This document shows, piece by piece, positions 1-8,268 of a stretch of DNA of 44,013 bases. Location: positions 1 through 44,013 of the forward strand of contig NZ_FOXK01000019.1 in assembly GCF_900115695.1 (NCBI RefSeq), in the 5' to 3' direction. Source of the stretch: Ectopseudomonas toyotomiensis (lineage in GTDB: Bacteria; Pseudomonadota; Gammaproteobacteria; Pseudomonadales; Pseudomonadaceae). The position numbers and the translations under genes were made by a program. Positions within the stretch are counted from its first letter, which is position 1. Every line of letters begins with the position of its first letter. The notes beneath the pieces were generated by a model. That model did not search any database. It was not told where the DNA came from and saw only the letters and a program-made list of their open reading frames with translations.

Positions 1-329
1 GAGCTGGGTTTAGAACGTCGTGAGACAGTTCGGTCCCTATCTGCCGTGGACGTTTGAGATTTGAGAGGGGCTGACCTTAGTACGAGAGGACCGGGTTGGA
101 CGAACCTCTGGTGTTCCGGTTGTCACGCCAGTGGCATTGCCGGGTAGCTATGTTCGGAAAAGATAACCGCTGAAAGCATCTAAGCGGGAAACTTGCCTCA
201 AGATGAGATCTCACTGGAGCCTTGAGCTCCCTGAAGGGCCGTCGAAGACTACGACGTTGATAGGTGGGGTGTGTAAGCGCTGTGAGGCGTTGAGCTAACC
301 CATACTAATTGCCCGTGAGGCTTGACCAT
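1..329 (+). rRNA. rrl: 23S ribosomal RNA, 3' end (partial)
   Basis: The window opens inside the large-subunit rRNA. The sarcin-ricin loop is visible (AGTACGAGAGGACCGG near 79-94), and the molecule ends with the usual Pseudomonas tail around CCCGTGAGGCTTGACCA. Only about 330 nt of the roughly 2.9 kb gene is present. The exact 3' end is placed by similarity to known Pseudomonas 23S ends and may be off by a few bases. It is followed by a 137-nt spacer and the 5S gene, with no tRNA between them. Confidence 0.95.
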
Positions 330-466
330 ATAACACCCAAACAATCTGCCCTCAACGCAGAGGGTGTCGATGGTGAAGTCGACAGAAAGCCGAAAATTTG
401 CAAGAACTACAAATCATCTATCACGTATCCAAGGGATAGCGCCTCACCGCGAGATCCCAACCGAAT

Positions 467-586
467 TGCTTGACGACCATAGAGCGTTGGAACCACCTGA
501 TCCCATCCCGAACTCAGTAGTGAAACGACGCATCGCCGATGGTAGTGTGGTGCTTCACCATGTGAGAGTAGGTCATCGTCAAGCTC
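467..586 (+). rRNA. rrf: 5S ribosomal RNA
   Basis: This is a 120-nt match to the Pseudomonas 5S pattern. It starts TGCTTGACGA, has the conserved core GAACTCAGTAGTGAAACGA and ends GGTCATCGTCAAGCTC, so the two ends pair as the 5S terminal helix. It is the last gene of the rRNA operon, and a rho-independent terminator follows eight bases later. No distal tRNA gene follows it. Confidence 0.96.
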
Positions 587-593
587 CTATACG

Positions 594-630
594 AAACCCC
601 AGATCGCCTAGCGGTCTGGGGTTTCTTCTT
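594..630 (+). terminator. rRNA operon terminator
   Basis: A perfect 10-bp stem, AAACCCCAGA (594-603) with TCTGGGGTTT (615-624), is followed by TCTTCTT. It lies just after 5S and is the expected intrinsic terminator of the rRNA operon. Confidence 0.9.
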
Positions 631-653
631 TGGCACGCGGAAAGCAGAGCTTC

Positions 654-674
654 GTAGGGTGCGCTGCGCGCACC
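654..674. repeat. REP-like palindromic repeat, copy 1
   Basis: GTAGGGTGCGC-T-GCGCGCACC can fold on itself. The same 21-mer with one substitution occurs in inverse orientation at 5912-5932. Short intergenic palindromes of this sort are widespread in Pseudomonas genomes. Here it lies between the rRNA terminator and the queD terminator. Confidence 0.6.
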
Positions 675-732
675 GACAAGGACGCGGTCACACCAGTGCA
701 CGCGGGGTTGTGGTGCTTTATCGGCATCAATA

Positions 733-762
733 AAAAGGCCACCCTGAGGTGGCCTTTTGTGT
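733..762 (-). terminator. Bidirectional intrinsic terminator after queD
   Basis: A perfect 11-bp stem, AAAAGGCCACC (733-743) with GGTGGCCTTTT (748-758) and a CTGA loop, carries a T-run on either strand. It lies 13 bp beyond the queD stop codon, so its main job is probably ending queD transcription. It also blocks read-through from the rRNA operon. Confidence 0.85.
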
Positions 763-775
763 TTCTGGGCGCTGA

Positions 776-1132
776 TCAATCGCCGCGGTATTCGCAGCCG
801 CTGGTGCAGGTCTCGTGGATGCGTACGCGCGACAGTTCCGGCAGCAGCGGTTTGACCTGTTGCCAGATCCACTTGGCGAGGACCTCGCTGGTTGGGTTTT
901 CCAGGCCAGGGATATCGTTCAGGTAGTTGTGGTCGAGCTGCTCGTAGATCGGTTTGAAGATCGCCTTGATCTCGGAGAAATCTCGAATCCAGCCGGTATA
1001 GGGATCGACGTCACCTTCGATGTAAATGGCAACTCGGAAGGAATGGCCATGCAGGCGGCCGCATTTGTGGCCTTCCGGTACGTGGGGCAGGCGATGGGCC
1101 GCCTCGAAGATGAACTCTTTGAACAATTCCAC
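776..1132 (-). CDS. queD: 6-carboxy-5,6,7,8-tetrahydropterin synthase QueD
   Basis: This is a 118-residue member of the 6-pyruvoyl-tetrahydropterin synthase family. In bacteria QueD converts dihydroneopterin triphosphate to 6-carboxytetrahydropterin, the second step in making preQ0 for the queuosine base of tRNA. Visible motifs are the zinc ligands His13, His28 and His30 (in LHGHSF), the catalytic Cys24 in HKCGRLHGH, a mid-chain Asp52/His68 pair and Glu107 in RIHETCTSG. Length is normal. The start codon is GTG with no strong Shine-Dalgarno sequence. It stands alone, read toward the terminator at 733-758. No other queuosine gene is in the window and I see no preQ1 riboswitch upstream. Confidence 0.95.
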   Translation of the reverse strand: MELFKEFIFEAAHRLPHVPEGHKCGRLHGHSFRVAIYIEGDVDPYTGWIRDFSEIKAIFKPIYEQLDHNYLNDIPGLENPTSEVLAKWIWQQVKPLLPELSRVRIHETCTSGCEYRGD

Positions 1133-1258
1133 TGAACAGCGCTCGCGTAAATGATTCCGCCTGAATGGCGTTGAGCGACACAGTTTATCAGGTCTGACCC
1201 GATTGCCGCCTAATCACCTCCGCTCTGCAGGTTGAGCACCACTCATAACCCCGCTATC

Positions 1259-2338
1259 TCAGAGGGGTTGCAGGCGTTCGGCCAGGCGGCCGCTTTCGAC
1301 CAGTTCGAGAAATTCGTCACCGAGCCTGACGCTTTCGGCCATGGCCTGACGCCAGTAGCGCTCGCGCCCCTCATCATTGCCAAGGTAACGCTTGAAGTCG
1401 GTGCGATCCGGCAGTTTGCCGTGTGGCAGGCGCGCGAGGTAGTCGCGTGATGGTGCCAGCAGCAGTACGTCCTGCAGGCGGGTGCGGTCGCCGCGGCGCC
1501 AAGGCATGCTCTTGTCGAACCAGCCCGGTATCACCCGATCGGTGAAGTGCGGATAGAGCACGATGTCTTCGCCGTTGTAGGGCAGGTCGAGATGATAGTC
1601 GAGCAGACCGCCATCACGATAGGCACCTGGCTCCAGGCCTGGGATCTCACGAATCGCCTCCATCACCATGGGAATCGAGCCCGAAGCCAGCAGGGCGTGG
1701 CGCAGGTTCTCCGAGGTCAGCGCATGGAAGTGCGAACGGAAGTCGCTCAACTGAGCCAGGGGCGGCACCTGCCGTGCATCATGGAGGATCACCCGGTCGA
1801 AATGGCGGCCAAGGCGCTGGCGAGCGAGGAAGTTGTTGCCGATCACCGATGACAGGCCGAGGCTGAGTTTGCCGCGATGATCGTGTTGCAGCAGGCCGTG
1901 GCTCTTCACTACGACAATGTGCAGACGGTAGTGCGGGTTGGCGATGATGGCGGCATCCTGATCGGCGAGCAGCTCGTTGAGCATCTGCCGGCAACTGCCC
2001 GACACCTGAGCCATGCTCACGCCCTTGGCGAAGCGTTGAGAGGTGTACAGCTCACCGAGTCGTCGAATCCCCACTGCCGGATCGGGCAGGCAGGCACTGG
2101 CGAAGCGCCAAGAGCCGATGGAAGCGCCGATCAGCGCGCGTTCACGCGGCGCGCGAAGCAACCAGTCACCAAACAGCGCCAGATCCAGGCCTTGAATGCC
2201 GATGCCCTTGGGCCCGCCTGCTGCGCCAGGCAGGATGCCGACATCCGCCGGGCTCAGGCCATTCTGGCGAATGAGCGCCAAGGCTCTGGGGCCGGCTTTG
2301 AGTGTCAGGGCAGGGGATTTGATATGGATCGCGCTCAT
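1259..2338 (-). CDS. Patatin-like phospholipase family protein
   Basis: This 359-residue protein carries the patatin serine-hydrolase signature. A glycine-rich oxyanion stretch GAAGGPKGIG lies near residues 38-47, the nucleophile elbow GASIG has Ser73, and the DGG motif contains Asp242, the second member of the Ser-Asp dyad. Family members hydrolyse acyl esters of phospholipids or neutral lipids; the substrate here is unknown. No signal peptide is seen, so it is probably cytosolic or peripheral on the membrane. The ATG at 2338 was chosen because AAGGAGG lies six bases before it; the frame is open for 19 more codons upstream without a good ribosome site. It is a single gene, divergent from the PepSY/two-component operon. 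Confidence 0.88.
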   Translation of the reverse strand: MSAIHIKSPALTLKAGPRALALIRQNGLSPADVGILPGAAGGPKGIGIQGLDLALFGDWLLRAPRERALIGASIGSWRFASACLPDPAVGIRRLGELYTSQRFAKGVSMAQVSGSCRQMLNELLADQDAAIIANPHYRLHIVVVKSHGLLQHDHRGKLSLGLSSVIGNNFLARQRLGRHFDRVILHDARQVPPLAQLSDFRSHFHALTSENLRHALLASGSIPMVMEAIREIPGLEPGAYRDGGLLDYHLDLPYNGEDIVLYPHFTDRVIPGWFDKSMPWRRGDRTRLQDVLLLAPSRDYLARLPHGKLPDRTDFKRYLGNDEGRERYWRQAMAESVRLGDEFLELVESGRLAERLQPL

Positions 2339-2417
2339 CGGTGCCTCCTTTCGCAGCAGGCGATTATAGAGGGCTGAGTGAGCAGGCCAAGCCACTTCAT
2401 GCGGTGAATGACGTGAG

Positions 2418-2455
2418 TGAATTCAGCTTGAATTAAGTGCCTGGGCCTAGAGTGG
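2418..2455 (+). promoter_or_regulatory. Direct-repeat operator and -10 region of the PepSY operon
   Basis: TGAATT-CAGCT-TGAATT (2418-2434) is a direct repeat with an 11-bp period, the usual shape of binding sites for OmpR/PhoP-class regulators. CCTAGAGTGG at 2446-2455 contains TAGAGT, a plausible -10 hexamer 29 nt before the first start codon. The arrangement suggests the response regulator of this operon controls its own transcription. This is inferred from shape and position only. Confidence 0.45.
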
Positions 2456-2484
2456 CAGTCACTGATTCACTGCTGGAGAAACCC

Positions 2485-2793
2485 ATGAAACGATTGATCA
2501 GCCTCGCAACACTTGCCACCCTCGTCAGCGCCGCTACCATTGCCCAGGCGCGTGATCTCGGCCCGGACGAGGCTCTGCGTCTGCGTGATGCCGGGACCAT
2601 CAAATCCTTCGAACAGCTCAATGAAGCGGCACTGGCCCAGCATCCAGGCGCGCGCATCGAAGAAACCGAGCTGGAAGACGAATACGGTCGCTATATCTAT
2701 CAGATCGAGCTGCGCGATACCCAGGGCGTGCAGTGGGACCTGGAGCTGGATGCCAGCACCGGGGAAATTCTCAAGAACCACCAGGACGATTGA
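2485..2793 (+). CDS. PepSY domain periplasmic protein, copy 1
   Basis: This 102-residue protein has a Sec signal peptide (MKRLISLATLATL, cleaved near AQA-RDL) followed by one PepSY fold. Small secreted PepSY proteins are often found beside two-component systems and are thought to modulate proteases or the sensor; the exact role here is unknown. GGAGA precedes the ATG at 2485. Its TGA overlaps the ATG of the next gene by one base, which implies translational coupling. The mature part aligns along its whole length with the next protein (RDL..DEALRLR..G.I..FEQL at the start, ELDA..G.ILK near the end), so the two are tandem duplicates. Confidence 0.85.
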   Translation: MKRLISLATLATLVSAATIAQARDLGPDEALRLRDAGTIKSFEQLNEAALAQHPGARIEETELEDEYGRYIYQIELRDTQGVQWDLELDASTGEILKNHQDD

Positions 2794-3107
2794 TGAAGTT
2801 TCGACGTACCACCGCGCTGTTGCTGGTTCTGGCATGCGGTCTCGCCAGTGTGCCGGGGATTGCGCGCGATCTCGACCAGGATGAGGCGCTGCGCCTGCGG
2901 CGTGAGGGTGTCATCATGCCCTTCGAGCAACTGATGCAGCACATTGGCAATGCCTACCCCGGTTCCACTCTGCTCGAAGCAGAACTGGAGGAGGAAGATG
3001 GCGTGCTGGTCTATGAAGTCGAGATTCTGACCACCTCGGGCGTGGTGCGTGAGCTCGAACTGGATGCCCGCAACGGCAATATTCTGAAGGATGAGGAAGA
3101 CGACTGA
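2793..3107 (+). CDS. PepSY domain periplasmic protein, copy 2
   Basis: This 104-residue protein is a paralogue of the gene before it, with its own signal peptide (MKFRRTTALLLVLACGL, cleavage after GIA). The mature protein is very acidic and ends EEDD. The start at 2793 shares its A with the TGA of copy 1 (TGATG), and its own TGA overlaps the response regulator ATG in the same way. I expect it in the periplasm, where it could bind a cation or the neighbouring sensor kinase. Two diverged copies kept in one operon suggest non-identical roles. Confidence 0.84.
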   Translation: MKFRRTTALLLVLACGLASVPGIARDLDQDEALRLRREGVIMPFEQLMQHIGNAYPGSTLLEAELEEEDGVLVYEVEILTTSGVVRELELDARNGNILKDEEDD

Positions 3108-3775
3108 TGCGCCTGTTGCTGGTGGAAGACCATGTACCCCTGGCCGATGAGCTGACCGCCAGCCTGACGCGCCAGGGCTATGCCGTGGACTGGTTGGCCG
3201 ATGGTCGTGATGCGGCCTATCAGGGCGCCAGCGAGCCTTATGACCTGATCATTCTCGACCTTGGCCTGCCAGGCAAGCCGGGGCTCGAGGTGCTGCAGGA
3301 GTGGCGTGCCGGCGGACTGGCTACACCGGTGCTGGTGCTGACTGCGCGAGGTTCGTGGGCCGAGCGCATCGAAGGGTTGAAGGCCGGCGCCGACGACTAC
3401 CTGACCAAACCCTTCCATCCCGAGGAGCTGGCCCTGCGCATCCAGGCGCTATTGCGTCGTGCCCATGGCCTGGCCAACCAGCCGCAACTGGAGGCCGCCG
3501 GCCTGCAACTGGACGAGAGCCGCCAGTGCGTGACCTCGGGCGGCGAGGCCATCGATCTGACGGCCGCCGAGTTTCGTCTGCTGCGCTACTTCATGCTGCA
3601 TCCCGGGCAGATTCTCTCCAAGAGCCATCTCGCCGACCATCTCTATGACGGCGAGACCGAGCGTGATTCCAACGTCATCGAAGTGCACGTCAACCGCCTG
3701 CGCGGCAAGCTCGGGCGCAACGTGATCGAGACCCGCCGCGGGCAAGGTTACCGCTTTACCGGAGAGCAGGGTTGA
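3107..3775 (+). CDS. OmpR/PhoP-family response regulator
   Basis: This 222-residue protein has an N-terminal receiver domain with the acidic pocket EDH near residue 7, phospho-acceptor Asp51 in LILDLGLPG and conserved Lys101 in TKPF. A C-terminal winged-helix domain (about 125-218) has the family's VIEVHVNRLRGKLG recognition-helix region. It should bind tandem half-sites, and the TGAATT repeat at 2418-2434 is a natural candidate. Its start overlaps the previous stop and its end overlaps the kinase start, so all four genes form one coupled operon. Sequence style is close to PhoP/QseB regulators, but I do not assign a name. Confidence 0.93.
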   Translation: MRLLLVEDHVPLADELTASLTRQGYAVDWLADGRDAAYQGASEPYDLIILDLGLPGKPGLEVLQEWRAGGLATPVLVLTARGSWAERIEGLKAGADDYLTKPFHPEELALRIQALLRRAHGLANQPQLEAAGLQLDESRQCVTSGGEAIDLTAAEFRLLRYFMLHPGQILSKSHLADHLYDGETERDSNVIEVHVNRLRGKLGRNVIETRRGQGYRFTGEQG

Positions 3776-5085
3776 GGTCCATTCAGCGTCGGCTCGGTAT
3801 TGGCCTGGCCGCTACGCTGCTACTGGTCGGACTGGTTCTGGCGCAGGCCAGCCTCTGGGTATTCGACCGTGGCCTGCGCGCTTATCTGGAAGAGGATCTG
3901 CGTGACGAGGCGCAAGGTCTGTTGGCCGCTCTGGTCCGTGGTCCGGCTGGTTTGCAACTGGATGAGCGGCGTCTCGATCCCTCGTTCCAGCGGCAATTCT
4001 CGGGGCATTACTTTCGCATCGATTTTTCCGATCGCAGCTGGCGTTCGCGTTCGCTGTGGGATCGCGAGCTGCTCAAACCCAATGGCATTGGCATGCAGGC
4101 CGAGCTGGGCGACGGCCCGCAAGGCCAGTTGCTGCTTATCTACCGCGCCGACTACCGCCGCTATGGCGAGAATCTGTCGATCAGCGTGGCGCAGGATTAC
4201 CAGCCGATACTGCAGAGTTTTCGCCGCATGCAGTGGGTGGGTTTGGGCCTGGGAGGCGCTGCGCTGCTGCTGATCCTTGTTGCCCAGCGCTACACCGTTC
4301 GCCGTGCTCTGCGCCCACTGGAACAGGTGCGTCAGCAGATCGCGCAACTGCAGCAGGGTCGACGTACCGATCTGGATGCCGAGGTGCCCGAGGAGCTGGA
4401 GCCTCTGGTCGCACAGATCAACCACCTGTTGGCGCATACCGAGGACACCCTCAAGCGCTCGCGCAATGCATTGGGCAATCTTGGCCATGCGCTGAAAACG
4501 CCGCTGGCCGTGTTGATCAGCCTGGCGGGTCGCGAGGAGTTGGCGGCTCATCCGGCCCTGCGCGCGACCATGCGTGGACAGTTGGAGCAGATCGAGCAGC
4601 GTCTCAGCCGCGAGCTGGGGCGTGCGCGCCTGGCTGGTGAGGTGCTGCCGGGGGCACGCTTCGATTGCGCGCAGGAGCTGCCAGGATTGTTCGCTACCTT
4701 GTCGATGATTCATGACCGCGGCCTGAGTCTGGACTGGCAGGCGCCGCCAGGCCTGATGCTGCCGCGTGATCGTGAAGACTTGCTGGAACTGCTCGGCAAC
4801 CTGCTGGACAACGCCTGCAAATGGGCCGATCAGCGCGTGCAGTTGACGGTGGAGGAGAGCGCCGAAGGCTATCGCCTGTCTGTCGATGACGACGGCCCCG
4901 GCATCGATGCCGAACGCCGCGAGGCCGTGCTGGGCCGCGGTACTCGCCTGGATGAACAAGTGGCGGGGCACGGCCTGGGTCTGGGTATCGTGCGCGATAT
5001 CATCGAGGCCTGGCATGGCCGTATAGAACTGCAGGACAGCCCGCTGGGCGGGCTGCGAGTGGTAGTGAGTCTGCCACGGCGTTGA
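3772..5085 (+). CDS. Sensor histidine kinase of the PepSY operon
   Basis: This 437-residue inner-membrane kinase is the partner of the preceding regulator. The first membrane helix is about residues 9-30 and the second about 155-172, flanking a periplasmic sensor domain of about 125 residues. A HAMP-like linker precedes the H-box NLGHALKTPLAVL with His239. The N-box GNLLDNACKWA and G-boxes DDDGPGID and GHGLGLGI complete a PhoQ-like ATPase domain. The start is TTG at 3772, overlapping the regulator's TGA; no ATG lies near it. The co-encoded PepSY proteins are likely accessory to sensing. The stimulus is not evident from sequence. Confidence 0.9.
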   Translation: MRSIQRRLGIGLAATLLLVGLVLAQASLWVFDRGLRAYLEEDLRDEAQGLLAALVRGPAGLQLDERRLDPSFQRQFSGHYFRIDFSDRSWRSRSLWDRELLKPNGIGMQAELGDGPQGQLLLIYRADYRRYGENLSISVAQDYQPILQSFRRMQWVGLGLGGAALLLILVAQRYTVRRALRPLEQVRQQIAQLQQGRRTDLDAEVPEELEPLVAQINHLLAHTEDTLKRSRNALGNLGHALKTPLAVLISLAGREELAAHPALRATMRGQLEQIEQRLSRELGRARLAGEVLPGARFDCAQELPGLFATLSMIHDRGLSLDWQAPPGLMLPRDREDLLELLGNLLDNACKWADQRVQLTVEESAEGYRLSVDDDGPGIDAERREAVLGRGTRLDEQVAGHGLGLGIVRDIIEAWHGRIELQDSPLGGLRVVVSLPRR

Positions 5086-5117
5086 ACCTCAGGCTCACGC
5101 CGGTCACACCATCGTCT

Positions 5118-5186
5118 GGTGGGTTACGCGGCGCGGTAAGTTCGCTGGCGTCTGCAAACGCTATGTTCAGCGCCGCTAATCCACCC
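5118..5186. repeat. Imperfect palindromic intergenic repeat
   Basis: GGTGGGTTACGCGGCGC (5118-5134) faces GCGCCGCTAATCCACCC (5170-5186), giving a long imperfect hairpin of about 69 nt. Such GGGTGGATTAGCGGCGC palindromes are dispersed in many Pseudomonas genomes. It sits between the converging kinase and FMN-reductase genes and may also act as a transcription barrier for both. Confidence 0.65.
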
Positions 5187-5196
5187 TATGGATCCC

Positions 5197-5793
5197 TTAC
5201 ATACCGTTGGCGAAGGCCGAGTTGTCGAAGCTGATGGCGGCGCGTACCGGCTGCAGGGCGTGGGCGTAACGCACCAGTACATCGAGCGCGTAATCAATGC
5301 GGGCGCGGATGCGCTCATCGGCTTCGTCCAATGCCTGCGGGCCGTTCAACACCTTCTCGACCTGACGCACGATCAGGTGCTCCGGCAGGTAGCACAGGCG
5401 GCAGTTCTTGTAGCTGGAGGCGCGCAGTTCGCTGATCGGGTAGGCGCCACCAATACTGGAGGAAACGCCAACCAGCAGGCCCGGCTTGTGCGCCAGTTCG
5501 GCCTTGCTGGCGTAGATGAAGAAATTCTTGATCGCCGGGCAGGCCATGCCGTTCCACTCCGGTGCGATGATCACCACCGCATCGGCAGCCGCCAGTTGTT
5601 GCTGGTACATGGACCAGGGGCCGGCATCTTCAGCGGGCCACAGCGGCAGGGGCGCCAGGCCCAGATCGATGATGCTGCTGGTGTCCTGAGTGGTTTGCCC
5701 CATCTCGATCAGGCGCTGACGCAGCACGCGAGCGACCTTTCCCGATTGGCTGTTGTTGCGGCTGGAGCCGGCGACCAAGGCGATATTGAGCAT
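5197..5793 (-). CDS. NAD(P)H-dependent FMN reductase family protein
   Basis: This 198-residue flavodoxin-fold protein has the phosphate-binding loop GSSRNNSQS near residues 9-17, typical of the FMN_red family that binds FMN and uses NAD(P)H. The loop PEWNGMACPAIKNFF (about 78-92) matches the family's PEYNG..PG.LKN motif. Members reduce free flavin, quinones or chromate; the true substrate is unknown. A GGGGAAG ribosome site precedes the ATG at 5793. It is a single gene on the minus strand between two repeat elements, and looks intact. Confidence 0.85.
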   Translation of the reverse strand: MLNIALVAGSSRNNSQSGKVARVLRQRLIEMGQTTQDTSSIIDLGLAPLPLWPAEDAGPWSMYQQQLAAADAVVIIAPEWNGMACPAIKNFFIYASKAELAHKPGLLVGVSSSIGGAYPISELRASSYKNCRLCYLPEHLIVRQVEKVLNGPQALDEADERIRARIDYALDVLVRYAHALQPVRAAISFDNSAFANGM

Positions 5794-5911
5794 GCTGCTT
5801 CCCCCGAAAAAAGAACGCAGGCTAGGCGATTGCCTGCCTGCGCCGCAAGGGAAGCGCCGCCAGATCGAGGATGATTTGGCGTCATGTCCACCTGTGCGCG
5901 GCCCGGATTGA

Positions 5912-5932
5912 GGTGCGCGCGGCGCACCCTAC
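5912..5932. repeat. REP-like palindromic repeat, copy 2
   Basis: On the minus strand this reads GTAGGGTGCGC-C-GCGCGCACC, identical to the copy at 654-674 except for the central base. It lies just beyond the stop codon of the tlpQ-like gene. Confidence 0.6.
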
Positions 5933-5938
5933 CTGAGG

Positions 5939-8083
5939 TTACACGCGGAACTGATCCATCAGGCTCTGCTGGTGATTGGCCAGGCGATTGAGGTTCTGGC
6001 TCACCTGCGCCGACTCGTCGGCCTGCGCGGTGATGGACTCGGTGACGTCGCGAATCGAGGCGACATTGCGGTTGATCTCCTCGGCCACCGAACTCTGCTC
6101 CTCCGCCGCGCTGGCGATCTGCAGGTTCATGTCGGTAATGGTGCTGACCGCCTGGCTGATGCGCTGCAGCGCAGCCACGGCCTGCTGCACCTGCTCGACG
6201 CTGCCCTGAGCCTGGCGATGGCTGCTGTGCATGGTGCTGACGACCTCGCGCGTACCGCTCTGCAGGCCCTCGATCACCTGGCGAATTTCCTCCACCGAAT
6301 CCTGGGTGCGTTTGGCCAGGTTGCGTACTTCGTCGGCGACCACGGCAAAGCCGCGACCGGCTTCACCGGCGCGCGCGGCCTCGATGGCGGCGTTGAGGGC
6401 GAGCAGGTTGGTCTGCTCGGCAATCGAGCGAATCACCTCCAGCACCGAGCCGATCTGCTCGCTGCTGCTGGCCAGACCTTCGACTTCCTGCATGGCCACG
6501 TTCATTTCATTGGCCAAAAGATCGATGGTGCTGGTGGTGCGGTCGATCACCTGCAGGCCTTCGCGGCTGGCCTGGTCGGCATTGCGCGCGGCTTCTGCGG
6601 CCTGCGCGGCATTGTGTGCGACATCCTGAGCGGTGGCGCTCATTTCCTGGAAGGCGGTGGCCACCTGATCGACCTCGCGGTACTGCTGCTGCATGCCGGC
6701 GCTGGTCTGGCTGGCGATGGCCGCCGACTGATCGGCCGTGCTGCGGGCGTCGATCACGCTGTTCTTCACGTCGGCGATGATGGGCTGCAGCTTGTCGAGG
6801 AAGCGGTTGAACCAGCCAGCCAACTCGCCCAGCTCATCCTGACGGGCGTATTGCAGGCGGCGGGTCAGGTCGCCTTCGCCGCTGGCGATATCCTTGAGCA
6901 TGGCAGCCACACCAAGAATCGGCCGCGTTACGCCGCGTGCCGTCAGCCACATCAGCAGCAGGCCGGCGATCACCGCGACAAGCCCCATCAGCAGCGCGAC
7001 CAGACTGTCACTGGCGCGGTTGGCATCGAGCTGTGCGCCCAGCTTGATGGCACGCTCAAGCAGCACGTTCTGAGGTACTTCGAGCAGCACCGACCAGGGC
7101 TTTGACTCGGGGATGGGTTTGAACGGGCTGATCTCGCGGAGCATGTCACCGTGATGTAGCTCGGCATCGCTGCCGCTCTGGATCAGGCCGCGCAGTTCGC
7201 TGGCGTTTTCGGGAAAGGCGCGCTCGACCGGCTGGCTCAGCAGGTTGCCGTCACGGCTGTGGCCCGCCAGCAGGGCGCTGGGGCTGAAGATACTGATATG
7301 GCCCTGGCCGTCGTATAGCTCGCGATTGGCCTCCTGGCTGATTTGTTGCAGGCTGGCCAGGCTGATATCGACGCCCATCACGCCGATGATCTTGCCGTCG
7401 AGTTCCAGCGGGAAGGCGATGCTGGTCATCAGCGTCTTCTGCCCGCCGACCTCGTCGTAATAAGGCTCCAGTACGCAGGCCTGACGAGTCTCGCGCGGGC
7501 AGGTGTACCAGGCGTTGTAAGGCACGCCGTTGTCACCCGGCGTGGTGTCGCCGAGCAACTCTTCGGTCATGGCCTCGGCTTCCAGCTTGCCAGCCGTGGG
7601 CTGTGCCCAGTACAGCGCGAAGCGCCCTGCGTCATTGCTGCCCAGGTCGGGCTGGTCGGCGAACAGCTCGTCCTTGCCGTCCAGAGCGTTGGGTTCGAAC
7701 ACCAGGTACAGGCCGAGCAGGGCGGGGTTGGCTTCCAGGCTGCTGCGCACCTGGCGGGTCAGGTCTTCACGCAGGTCGAAGGCATCGAGAAAGCGCTTCT
7801 CAGCCTGCTCGCGCAGAAACAGGATCTGCCGGGAAAACCCCTTGCCGTACTGGTAGGCGTCCATGAAGTAACGCTGGATGCGAATCGCCTGTAATTCACT
7901 GCGCGCCTTGAGGCGTAGTGTCGCGCTCTCTTCCAGCATGGCAGAGCTGGCGTCGCGCACCAGGCTGGCGCTGCGGCTGGACTGATACTGCGAGGCGCCC
8001 ACCAGCAAGGTGACGATGGCGAGCAGGCACAGGCCGGCGAGCAGGGTGATCTTCCATTGGATCGAAAGACGGCTGAACAGCAT
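5939..8083 (-). CDS. tlpQ: TlpQ-like methyl-accepting chemotaxis protein (dCache)
   Basis: This 714-residue chemoreceptor has TM1 at about 12-32, a large double-Cache periplasmic domain to about 355, TM2 at about 362-385, HAMP, and a signalling domain with the conserved hairpin tip (EQTNLLALNAAIEAARAGE). No CheR-binding pentapeptide is seen at the C-terminus. Length and the neighbourhood (divergent transporter, then a 560-residue receptor) match P. aeruginosa PA2654 (TlpQ), which binds histamine and polyamines. The ligand-pocket region reads YNAWY at 189-193 with Asp210 and Asp239. It keeps the aromatic and Asp residues of amino-acid receptors but lacks the carboxylate-binding Arg two residues before the Trp, which fits an amine ligand. 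The name rests on synteny and length, so treat it as probable. Confidence 0.82.
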   Translation of the reverse strand: MLFSRLSIQWKITLLAGLCLLAIVTLLVGASQYQSSRSASLVRDASSAMLEESATLRLKARSELQAIRIQRYFMDAYQYGKGFSRQILFLREQAEKRFLDAFDLREDLTRQVRSSLEANPALLGLYLVFEPNALDGKDELFADQPDLGSNDAGRFALYWAQPTAGKLEAEAMTEELLGDTTPGDNGVPYNAWYTCPRETRQACVLEPYYDEVGGQKTLMTSIAFPLELDGKIIGVMGVDISLASLQQISQEANRELYDGQGHISIFSPSALLAGHSRDGNLLSQPVERAFPENASELRGLIQSGSDAELHHGDMLREISPFKPIPESKPWSVLLEVPQNVLLERAIKLGAQLDANRASDSLVALLMGLVAVIAGLLLMWLTARGVTRPILGVAAMLKDIASGEGDLTRRLQYARQDELGELAGWFNRFLDKLQPIIADVKNSVIDARSTADQSAAIASQTSAGMQQQYREVDQVATAFQEMSATAQDVAHNAAQAAEAARNADQASREGLQVIDRTTSTIDLLANEMNVAMQEVEGLASSSEQIGSVLEVIRSIAEQTNLLALNAAIEAARAGEAGRGFAVVADEVRNLAKRTQDSVEEIRQVIEGLQSGTREVVSTMHSSHRQAQGSVEQVQQAVAALQRISQAVSTITDMNLQIASAAEEQSSVAEEINRNVASIRDVTESITAQADESAQVSQNLNRLANHQQSLMDQFRV

Positions 8084-8268
8084 GGTGCGTTCCTTTCTAC
8101 ATGGACTAACAGGGTTATCGGTGTGCAGCCCGCATTCTTGATCGATACGGTGTGTGGTCGGAATTATGCACGTTTCGATTTAAATAATGAACGAGCATGC
8201 GTTTTGACAGGTGTGGCTCGCTTACGGCAGAGTACGCGGCTTTTTGCGCCGTGCAGGTGGAGTGCTTT

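Noticed and set aside
587..775. tRNA gene after 5S rRNA
   Set aside because: No cloverleaf or T-loop sequence; the segment is two terminators and a REP-like repeat.
1133..1258. preQ1 riboswitch before queD
   Set aside because: The reverse complement lacks the short C-rich loop and A-rich tail of preQ1 classes.
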